From Zopfochytrium polystomum (Eukaryota > Chytridiomycota > Chytridiomycetes > Chytridiales > Chytridiaceae): a stretch of DNA of 10,409 bases. Positions 1 to 6,570 of the stretch are shown in pieces. The stretch is from positions 1 through 10,409 of the forward strand of contig JAIVFJ010000757.1 of the NCBI GenBank assembly GCA_025765615.1, given 5' to 3'. The notes below the pieces were generated by a model. That model saw only the letters and a list, made by a program, of their open reading frames with translations, searched no databases and was not told the DNA's origin. The position numbers and the translations under genes are program-made. Each line of letters opens with the position of its first letter. Position 1 is the first letter of the stretch.

Positions 1-103
1 CCCGCTTGCACACCTGGCGTCCTGCCTGCCCTGGACCGCTCGCCCGAGCGCTGTCCTTTCGCCCCATGACTCACCACTCTCTGACGCCGTCCTTGCGCCA
101 CAC
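1..103. repeat. Left copy of a dispersed ~100-bp repeat
   Basis: This stretch matches 6466-6570 in the same orientation. Two 16-base blocks are identical: CACACCTGGCGTCCTG at 9-24 (also 6474-6489) and GTCCTTTCGCCCCATG at 53-68 (also 6523-6538). The bases between them align with a few small gaps, and similarity continues weakly to the GCGCCAC/ACGCCAC block near 94-100. Identity is about 80 percent by eye. The copy begins at the window edge, so its true left end is unknown. Both copies are rich in C and lie 5' of a gene, on the same strand as the TPR-like gene here but on the opposite strand to the KDM3-like gene at the other copy. It could be a mobile-element fragment, a segmental duplication or a shared upstream region. 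Confidence 0.75.
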
Positions 104-234
104 AGGGCAGGCAGGCAGGCGGGTGGGCTGTCCAGGTGTCACACAGCGCAGTGCAAAAAACACACACCTGCTCTTGAGCGGAAGGAAATACATACAAAGT
201 CCCTGAAAACAACCACAATCATTCATGTTGGATG

Positions 235-1697
235 ATGGAGGATCAGCAGACAGGAGTCGACGAGGCCAGCGTCTTTGCGTCGCTGGCAACGCAACACTGC
301 AAGGCCAGCTGCCTCGATGACGCCATCGGCTTGTACTCCGCTGCCGCCGCCGTTCGCGCCCGCCCCAGACAACCACCTCCTCTATGGTAACAGGTCAGCC
401 GCGCACTTTGAAGCCAGACGGAACAAGGGACGCCGTCCACGACTGCATCGACGGTCTCGCTGCGTGCAGTAGCAGTGCTGACACCAACGTCTTTTGCACA
501 AAGATCACAGCGCAGCTGGTCAACATAGCGTGCCTGCAAGGCCGCCCCTCCGCGCTCGTCGCCGACGTTGCTGTTACCCTGCTGCTCTCGCCGCTTCCAG
601 ACCCGCTGGCTGTCAATGCGCTGACCTGGTCGATCCTTGACTTCCGCTTGTCGTTCGAGTACAACCCAATCAGGTAAGAGCGACCCATCCATCGATGTCC
701 AACTTCACATCACCATGAGTGACGTCAACAACACCGTCTTGGCCTGCCTCGTCGTCATTTTCCTCGATTTTGGACGGACTCGTCTGATTCGACAATTCCG
801 AACTGGAGAGCCCGCACTTTGTGTTCTGCCTCGCGTCACTGACCTACCGCTAACCCTTCCGTTCGCCATGCTGCCCGCCTTTTTTGACTACCGCAGGGAG
901 ACCCTTCGCTCTTGCATCAGGACCGGCGAGTGGATCGCCTTGGTGCCTTTTCTGTGTTTTGCCGATTCCGCGTCTCTCGAAGCCGTCAAGGCCGTGTTCA
1001 AGCTGTGGAACGACCGCATCGACAGCCTTCCCCTCCCGACAATTTTGAGCTGGCACACGCCCAGCAGCGCAGACCTCTCCCAACTTGGGAGCAAGCAACA
1101 GCAGGTGGAAATGTTGGACGGCCTCCTCAGCACCATGCCACGCTCCAAGCTTATCAAGTAGGCATCCTCTCTTGTCGACGAGCAGAGGGAATATGCATTC
1201 TCAGTGAATGTCGAAAACATCCGCGAGTTACAATATCGCGGTCCCTACACTAAGACGACTGAACTAAGCCCACTTCTGTCGGACATTCATATGGAGGACT
1301 TAAAGAACGCCTTCTCCTCCACCACTTCTAAGAAGCCTTGGTTCATCACCTTCAGTACAATCCCAAAGACTTCGATCCCTATGGCAACTTCGAAATCAAA
1401 AAAAAGGTTCAAACAACAGCGAGCCTGTCGGTGATCAACTTGAATGGACACATTGAGGAGAAAGAGAACATAAACGACGAGCGACTTTCAGATGGAGATA
1501 AGATTAAGCAATACGAGGAGGAGTTGAAAGGCTGTGAGCTCTTTTTGTCTGATTCGCAAAGCGACTTTTGCCTAACTGCATTTCACTTTCATCACAGTTA
1601 TCGATCTCCCACAGAGAGTGATAGGCTGGTTTGGAGAACCGAGGAGGGAGAATTCGAGATCACTATAGTAATGCTGGGGAGTAGCAAACATTTGTGA
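235..1697 (+). pseudogene. Broken gene with TPR-like N-terminus, family not firmly recognised
   Basis: The likely start is the ATG at 235. Frame 1 gives a helical segment with LDDAIGLYSAAAAV, typical of the first helices of a tetratricopeptide repeat. The match continues in frame 2 as PDNHLLYGNRSAAHFEA (about 362-415), the classic TPR 'LYxNRSAA' helix, then in frame 3 as DAVHDCIDGLAA followed by more helix-like sequence to 673. Thus at least two frame changes fall near 350-365 (next to a CCCC run) and 410-425. After a donor-like CAG|GTAAGA at 673/674, frame 1 carries a long block (about 715-1161; for example LPLTLPFAMLPAFFDYRRET). An in-frame TAG at 1162 interrupts it, and the same frame resumes as SLVDEQREYAFSVNVENIRE. 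A third frame change near 1355-1375 joins it to NPKDFDPYGNFEIKKKV, which runs to the TGA at 1697 (ending EFEITIVMLG). TPR modules bind partner proteins; the function of the rest is unknown to me. A TPR-DUF4470-type family is a possibility only. The continuous sense across frames makes one ancestral gene likely. Confidence 0.68.
674..714 (+). other. Putative intron of the TPR-like gene (donor clear, acceptor unsure)
   Basis: The donor CAG|GTAAGAGC at 673/674 is a near-perfect eukaryotic 5' splice site. It falls exactly where the frame-3 reading of the gene runs into a stop, after EYNPIR. Coding sense resumes in frame 1 somewhere between about 715 and 800. A possible acceptor is the AG in ACCATGAG at about 717, but this would make a very short intron with little pyrimidine tract, so a later acceptor is equally possible. 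The end given here is only approximate. Confidence 0.45.
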
Positions 1698-1733
1698 TCA
1701 TAATATGCGTAGCTGACCAGTCGATATCAGCAC

Positions 1734-2237
1734 TTGAACATGCACAGCACTACGCTATCGTCGCCCCCCAATACTCGGCAGTTTTCTTTAGATAACCTGA
1801 AAAAAGTGAAGAAGCAACCGTTGAATGATAGTAACTCGAATCAAGGTCTTGCCGATGCTGTGAAGGAGCTGGCAGCGCAACTCTTATTGAGGCCAGCAAA
1901 CACTATTGCATTATCCGCACCTGAACACTCTTTAAAAACTATCCCCGTGGCAAGTACTCCCCCAAGTGAGCCCAGCTCTTCGTTCCCGGACTCCGTTTCA
2001 GGCCAGCAGATCGGAATTGAGGACCTTATTCGCAAATGCGTTAGTCCGGATCATTTTGAATGGATCTTGGGTATTTGCAAGGAAGAGTGCATCACTGTCG
2101 AAACGCTTGAAGACAGCCTTGCAGCAGAACTAGTTGCAGTTAAGATTCCTCTGGGGTATGCAAAAAAAAATGCTGAAGGAAGCCATGAAGAAATAAAGGC
2201 TCATCTATTCAACCAAAATAACCAGCGTGTCGTATGA
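1734..2237 (+). CDS. Hypothetical 167-aa protein with a C-terminal SAM-like segment
   Basis: This is an uninterrupted ORF from ATG 1734 to TGA 2235-2237. Residues 1-90 are Ser/Pro/Asn-rich and probably disordered (for example VASTPPSEPSSSFPDS). Residues about 100-150 contain LIRKCVSPDHFEWILGICKE, then ITVETLEDSLAAELVAVKIP and LGYAKK. The hydrophobic spacing and the final '(I/V)PLGxxxK' resemble a sterile alpha motif (SAM) helix bundle, a protein-protein interaction module. The region is more AT-rich than the GC-rich genes to its right. Its last 29 bases overlap the tail of the transposase relic on the other strand, so the final residues (about HLFNQNNQRVV) may be transposon-derived and the original C-terminus may have been replaced. 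It could be an exon of a larger gene; no splice sites were established. Confidence 0.5.
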   Translation: MNMHSTTLSSPPNTRQFSLDNLKKVKKQPLNDSNSNQGLADAVKELAAQLLLRPANTIALSAPEHSLKTIPVASTPPSEPSSSFPDSVSGQQIGIEDLIRKCVSPDHFEWILGICKEECITVETLEDSLAAELVAVKIPLGYAKKNAEGSHEEIKAHLFNQNNQRVV

Positions 2238-3203
2238 ATCCTGTTGCTTTTATAGCTGTTACAGTGCGGGATACTAAATGGATGAGATCATGGCGATCAA
2301 AGGCGTCGGCAAGTTCGTCCTCGAGGCGCCGGAATTCAGCTTTGATCACTGAAAATGCCTCCTCTGTTGGATTGAGGAATGGGCAATATGGTGGAACAAA
2401 AAGAAGCCTTACTCCGTGGAGATCGCATGCCGCAGCAATACGAGGATCATGATGGATGCGAGCATTGTCTAGAATAAGGTTCTCGCCTTCAACCATCTCA
2501 GGAAGAAGAACATTGCAGATAAAGTCGTCGAAGATGTCGCCGTCAGCTGCTCCATCAATTGTACACGTGGCCCTGATGCCGTTGGAGCACATTGCTGCCA
2601 ATAACGTTGTGCTTTCCCCTGTATTCCCGTTCGGTTGACTTGGGCACGGAAACCTCGACCAGAGTAGCCGTATTGGCGACAGAATGACTTATCATCAATG
2701 CTGGTTTCATCCACAAAGACAGTCTCGTGTGGGTCAATGTCAATCATCAATTCCTCAAATGCAGCGATTGCTTCTTGTGATCACTGCAAAAAACGAACAG
2801 AAAGCTGAGAAACGGCATTAGGTAAATCGCAAAAGTCGAGAACACGAGCTGACCTTTTACTTGTGATGCCAAGATCCCTAAGCGTTCCTTGAATCACTCG
2901 GAACGAAACAGGTCGACCAAGAGTGGCGCTCATAGCTGATGCAATCTCATCCTGGTGCAATGTTGGGTGCTCTCTGATCATCTCCGCAATACGTTCCATG
3001 TCCTCCCAACTGAGCATTCGTTGGTGACCAGATCAGGGAAGTGGTTCATGGGTCCCCCTTTGTTGATATGTTTGAAGCACATTGTGCACTGATCGAAGGC
3101 TGACGTCAAATAACTCGGCCAAATCACTTGGAGACCACCCTCCTTGAGATAGGACTTGGATTCTCTCCCTGACATGAGTATGGATTCGTACTCCTTTTAT
3201 TTT
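2209..3203 (-). pseudogene. Tc1/mariner (IS630 superfamily) DD34E transposase relic
   Basis: Read on the minus strand from about 3203. An N-terminal helix-turn-helix (RERIQVLSQGGWSPSDLAEL, then VSLRSVHNVLQTYQQRG) is followed by an in-frame TGA at 3033-3035. A second HTH-like part comes next (MLSWEDMERIAEMIREHP to LRDLGITSKR), then another in-frame TGA at 2781-2783. The DDE catalytic domain follows: first Asp in ETVFVDETS and second in NLILDNARIHHD. The final Glu is in LLFVPPYCPFLNPTEEAF, with 34 residues between the second Asp and this Glu, which is the DD34E spacing of Tc1-type enzymes (DDE_3 family). One frameshift near 2625-2645 separates GYSGRGFRAQV from GESTTLLAAMCSNG. The protein ends at TGA 2209-2211. 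Such enzymes cut and paste their own element at TA sites; this copy should be inactive. I could not identify terminal inverted repeats or a clear start codon. Confidence 0.88.
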
Positions 3204-3775
3204 GAAGAGGCTGTGGCACGGAAGGGAGTTGAGGGCGACGTGGCTGAACCTTCACTTGAACCACTTCTCAGCTTGTGCTCAGTTTGATGTCAAATTGAAT
3301 GCACTTTCATTTCTTTTTTTGCTCATCTTCGAAAATGCAACGTTCTCGGTGAATTGCTGTAAATGGCACAAATGGCGAAGGAGGATTGATCGGAGTGCAG
3401 ACAAACACATGGCGGCGGAGAGAGAAATGTCCGTCGTCCCGTCCCACCACACAAAACTCTCAGCCCGCCGCCTGCGGTCGGAAAAAAGCGATGCGCAAGT
3501 GTTTCAGTGGCTTTTGCTTTCTCTTGGTTTCTTCTTCTTCGACTTCTTCTTGTTCCCTCTCAACTCCCTCTTAATCCCCAACTCCCAGCCTCTGCGATGC
3601 TATTCAGGGACTTTTTCTCTCTTTCTTGTTTTCCCCCACTGCTAATCTTTGAATGCGCTCTCTTTTGTTTGGAAGGAGGGTATGGGAGGGTAAGATGTTG
3701 GCAAGGGGCAAGACAATGAGAGGTCGGTACTATGGGTTTCGTGTCCCGCCTCTCCCCTCTCCAACTTCGGTCCTT

Positions 3776-3779
<4 letters not shown>
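3204..3779. other. Gene-free spacer between transposase relic and KDM3-like relic
   Basis: No ORF here has convincing protein character on either strand. The stretch contains pyrimidine-rich sequence with TTC-type repeats around 3528-3560. The part at 3449-3492 (ACACAAAACT, then GTCGGAAAA and GCGAT) resembles 7118-7149. The right end of the mariner element should lie somewhere in the left part, but no inverted repeat was found by eye. The minus strand was searched in all frames for the missing JmjC catalytic motifs and none was seen. Confidence 0.5.

Positions 3780-3814
<35 letters not shown>
3780..3814. repeat. 35-base T homopolymer (A tract on the minus strand)
   Basis: An uninterrupted run of T lies immediately downstream, on the minus strand, of the place where the KDM3-like gene stops matching. 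Read on the minus strand it is a poly(A) preceded by GGGGATT. It may be the 3' tail of a retroelement insertion, a simple microsatellite, or a place where the assembled length is unreliable. Confidence 0.9.
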
Positions 3815-3817
<3 letters not shown>

Positions 3818-3861
3818 CCCCGAAAAGTCATGGTCCTGTTCTTTGGGGGCTCCTCTTAAGG

Positions 3862-3882
3862 GCTGCAGGTGGGGAATGCAGC
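3862..3882. other. Short hairpin next to the KDM3-like breakpoint
   Basis: GCTGCA at 3862-3867 pairs with TGCAGC at 3877-3882 around a 9-base loop. It sits in the roughly 100-base stretch between the last recognisable KDM3 codon (3914) and the A/T tract. This stretch does not read like JmjC protein in any frame. It may be part of a small inserted element. The stem is short, so it could be chance. Confidence 0.35.
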
Positions 3883-4039
3883 TGGCCCCACCACCGACTG
3901 TGTGGTGGATTTGGGGCAGTCGCGCCGCGAGGTTGCGGTCGCCTGTGCGGCTTGTGTAGCGAGGGAACGGAAGGCAGCGTGTGTAGTCATTAAAGTGCTC
4001 GGGAAGCTTGTCGGCGAAATCCGTTGTCATGGGCCAGTC

Positions 4040-4101
4040 CTGCAGTTGTGACCGTTCCGCTTTTAATGGTCACCAGGTTTAATCATGAAAGCAAGACCTA
4101 C
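4040..4101 (-). other. 62-base GT-AG intron inside the JmjC coding region
   Basis: The donor is CTCGAG|GTAGGT and the acceptor AACTGCAG|GACTGG. Removing it joins SLVLKLE to DWPMTTDF in phase 0, restoring the KDM3-typical 'LKLKDWP' block. This match on both sides makes it the best-supported intron in the window. Its short length fits a compact fungal genome. Its presence also shows that the broken gene is not a processed retrocopy. Confidence 0.9.
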
Positions 4102-5049
4102 CTCGAGTTTCAGGACAAGGCTCTTGTTTTTAGATTGCGGACGGAGAGCCGAATTGTCAAACCCTCCAAAAAAATTCGACACTGTGATGTGGTGCTCTAT
4201 CTTTGTTTCGCAGTCGACAATCGTCGGCGTATCGTCACCAAACTTTGCAGTGAACTCTTTCGAGCTCCAGTCCGCCTGGATGAGGCCAGGGTCGATGCTG
4301 CGCAGAACGGGCCGGCCCTCGCTCCATTCCCGCTCGAACACACGCTCGGCCTCGTCGGGCGGGGTGGTCGACGACAGTCGGACGACGCTGCATTTGTCAG
4401 ACGCAAAGTCATAACCAGGGACGTCTGGCACGACAACGTCCGGACGAGGAGGTCCGGTGAGAAGCAGCATCGCGCGCTCCCGAACAAGCTCGAGCTGCGC
4501 CAGGGGAATCTTGATGACTGGAATAAACTGTTCTGGCCGGTGCGCCTTGAGCGGGGACCCCCTGCCGCGGCTCGCGCAGCGCCATGCGTCGGTCGGGTCG
4601 CCGACTTCGCTGGTCTCGAGCGCCGTCTCGAAGCAGTCCATGCAAATCTCCTTTCCGCAGACCGCGCAGAACCAGTAACCGCAGAAAATCGAAGTCGTGC
4701 ACTCGTCGCACAGCTGCCGAGCCGTGCTTGACGCCTTTGTGCGCGACACGGGTGTGCGTGGTAGCCAGTAGTAGACAGGCTCTTGCGAGGCGTGCTTGAT
4801 TTCGCGGTCGAGAATCTCGATGCAAACCGCAGCTGTCTTCTCCTGGACGTAAACCTCGTTCGGCAGTGTTGTGGCGACGTGTGGGCGCCCATCGACTCCA
4901 ATGTGCACCGGGACGTCGCTGGGTGCGGGGGCGTCTCGCCCGCTTGAAGGCACGGCGAACGACAACGCCGGGTCGGTCGCGGCAACCAGAGCGTATCCTC
5001 TCGCCTCGACAGAAAGTGTGGGCCGTAGGTACACGCAGACTGGCCCTTC

Positions 5050-5062
5050 CGCCGTGTAAAGA
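5050..5062 (-). other. Frameshift in the KDM3-like gene
   Basis: The upstream part reads in one frame through CRFAGVRVFT. The downstream part, from about AEGPVCVYLRP onward, reads in another and stays open to the 62-base intron. The change falls within GTCTTTACACGGCGGAAGGG on the minus strand. No GT-AG pair of realistic length spans it. It is either a true mutation or a base-level assembly error. The candidate exon 2 length (1610 bases) is two over a multiple of three, consistent with a single net indel. Confidence 0.7.
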
Positions 5063-5711
5063 CGCGAACGCCGGCAAATCGGCAAAGCTCGCCGTTCTTG
5101 CGCATCACGCAGGAACGGCACAGCGGGAAATCCTTCCAAACCTTGCCCTGGCACGCGCCGACCTGCGGTACGATCTCAATGTCCTCGTCGGCGTCGGTGG
5201 GCAAGGGGAGCGCGACGGGGGCGGACTTTGTGAGCTTGCGGAATCGGAATCCCGCAAACAAGGTCAAGGTCGAGGCCGAGGAGTCTACGCTGATCGGATC
5301 GGCGGAGAGGGGCGGCGGCGGCGGTGGCAGCGGCGGCGTTGGCGACGACGGTGCGGGGACGGCTTTGTCCCCGTCCGCTTTTGGCTCGGCCGTCGTCGGG
5401 TGGTCGGCCGCGTCGGCGGTCGGGTCGATGCAAGCAGCGCTTTCCGAAGTCGACGCTGCTTTGACAATGTCGCCACCTTCGCCGCCGCGGTCGTCGGGCT
5501 GCCCTTGCGGGCGACCCCGCTTTCGAAGGGGCGAGGCCGGCGGTTGCGGCTCGACGGAAGCACGGTCGCGGTCGTGGCCGTCGTCGCGGTCGCGGTCGGT
5601 GGGTGCCTTGCGCTTTCGAGGGAAGGCCGTCGGCGACCGCAACAAAGGGTTCGGAGCAGCCATGGCGGCGTCCAACTCGGCGACCGATGGCATCAGGTCG
5701 GTGATGTCGAA

Positions 5712-5891
5712 CTCCGCGGCGAGATGAACAAAGGTTGGATGGCAGATGGCGGAGGCTGGGAGTTGGGCGAAGCGCAAGAAGTGGCCGAGGGCAAGGGCGC
5801 GACGGGAAGGCCGGTGGGGAGCGGCTGGGCAGGGGTATTAGCAAGCGAGCGATCGGGCGGGGGAACGGGGGTTACGGGTGGCAAGCAATAC
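5712..5891 (-). other. Candidate intron 1 of the KDM3-like gene
   Basis: The donor is GAG|GTATTG at 5892/5891, with a branch-like CTAAT within it. One acceptor that keeps the frame is CGCGGAG|TTCGAC at 5712/5711, giving 180 bases in phase 0 and joining DDCVE to FDITDLMPSVAELD. Other AG dinucleotides upstream could be used, so the acceptor is uncertain. Confidence 0.35.
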
Positions 5892-6302
5892 CTCAACACA
5901 GTCATCGTGGTCAAGGTCGACTCTGTAGACCACCTCTTTCGAAGCGGGGCTTGGGCAGACGAGAGCGGCCTCGGGCGCGGCCTCGGCCGCAAGAGCCGCC
6001 GCCAGACATTCTGCAGAGGGTGGGACGGCGGCGGCGGCAGACGACGGCGACGCGCCATCGCCGACCGCTGCTCCTGCCCCGCTCCCGCCCGGCGACGGCG
6101 GCGACGAAGGTGGCGACGGGGGCGATGGGCTAGCAACGACGGCGGCGGCCGCGGCGGAGACAGGGAACGTAGAGGGAGGACGGGGAGGAGGGCTGCGGGA
6201 GGGCGGTGGCGGCGGCGGGGGCAGCAGGCCGGTCGAGACGGTCGTCGTTGGCGGCGGCGACGACGGCGGGGCCGCAGCGGCGGCGGCGTTGTGATCGAAC
6301 AT
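5892..6302 (-). CDS. Predicted exon 1 of the KDM3-like gene (Ala/Pro-rich N-terminus)
   Basis: The ATG at 6302-6300 opens 137 codons. They encode low-complexity Pro and Ala runs (SPPSPPSSPPSPGG and similar), then a more ordered end, KEVVYRVDLDHDDCVE. The last codon GAG is followed by a donor-like GTATTG at 5891. Without splicing, the frame stops at about 5838 in a TGCTAATA stretch that looks like a branch-point region. The exon length is a multiple of three and its frame agrees with the downstream exon. The link to the KDM3-like body is inferred from position and phase, not from homology, because this end of the family is not conserved. Confidence 0.5.
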
Positions 6303-6465
6303 CGCAGCGTCGACGACCTTCGTCGTTTTTTTTTCTTCTCGCTTTTTTCGTCCTGAGGCGGTTACTTCCCCGCTCTACCCGCTCTACCCCACCCCGCAAG
6401 TCGCGCTCGCTCCTTTGCCAGGTCGTACGCCCGACCGTCTCCCTCTCTCGCTCCCTCCCTCCCTC
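6303..6465. other. Upstream flank of the KDM3-like gene
   Basis: There is no coding sense here. On the plus strand it is pyrimidine-rich, with an interrupted T run at about 6326-6352 and CTCC/CTACC repeats to 6465. On the minus strand this is the purine-rich 5' flank or leader of the KDM3-like gene. No TATA box could be assigned. Confidence 0.4.
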
Positions 6466-6570
6466 CCCGCTTTCACACCTGGCGTCCTGGCCGGCCCCGG
6501 ACCACCCGCCCGCCCAACCGCCGTCCTTTCGCCCCATGGCTGCTCCCGACCACCGGTCCTTACGCCACGC
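6466..6570. repeat. Right copy of the dispersed ~100-bp repeat
   Basis: Direct-orientation partner of 1-103, with two identical 16-base blocks at 6474-6489 and 6523-6538. Here the full left border is visible: similarity starts at CCCGCTT (6466), right after a run of CTCCCTCCC, which is not an obvious target-site duplication. Similarity fades after ACGCCAC near 6568. Confidence 0.75.

Larger units (their letters stand above)
3914..6302 (-). pseudogene. KDM3-family JmjC histone demethylase, truncated inside JmjC
   Basis: KDM3 (JHDM2) enzymes remove methyl groups from histone H3 lysine 9 in the nucleus, using Fe(II) and 2-oxoglutarate. Read on the minus strand, the predicted exons are 6302-5892, about 5711-4102 and 4039-3914. 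The N-terminal part is disordered and Pro/Ala-rich, with basic RKRKAP and RKRGRPQG stretches, the latter AT-hook-like. A first Cys cluster is DFPLCRSCVMRKNGELCRF (about 5075-5130). The second is CDECTTSIFCGYWFCAVCGK, then EICMDCF (about 4640-4730), typical of the KDM3 zinc finger. The 'HRPEQFIPVIKIP' motif follows. The JmjC N-part includes ADWSSKEFTAKFGDD, IVDCETKI and SNFFGGFDN. Across a 62-base intron it continues DWPMTTDFADKLPEHFNDY and ends at NLAARLP. The catalytic HxD and distal His are absent from the rest of the window. A frameshift lies at about 5050-5062. Identification is strong. Inactivity is inferred from the truncation and the frame break. Confidence 0.85.

Noticed and set aside
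1157..1190. GTAGGC...GAGCAG as an intron removing the in-frame TAG at 1162
   Set aside because: It would be only about 33 bases, too short, and the protein sense resumes directly after the stop in the same frame.
2978..3175. Minus-strand ORF starting with ATG at 3175
   Set aside because: It is a shadow frame. The transposase helix-turn-helix reads in a different frame over the same bases.
2130..3330. A-rich stretches near 2158 and (minus strand) 3320 as possible terminal inverted repeats of the mariner element
   Set aside because: The similarity is only an A run with a few flanking bases, and no TA-flanked inverted repeat was convincing.
3560..4030. Minus-strand ORF of 156 codons with a poly-Lys run
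   Set aside because: Only its first 39 codons belong to the JmjC exon. The rest, including the Lys run encoded by the A tract, does not resemble the family.
4866..6356. Very long plus-strand ORF (496 codons)
   Set aside because: It is antisense to the KDM3-like gene. Its product is almost pure Arg/Gly low-complexity sequence, as expected from the complement of a GC-rich coding region.
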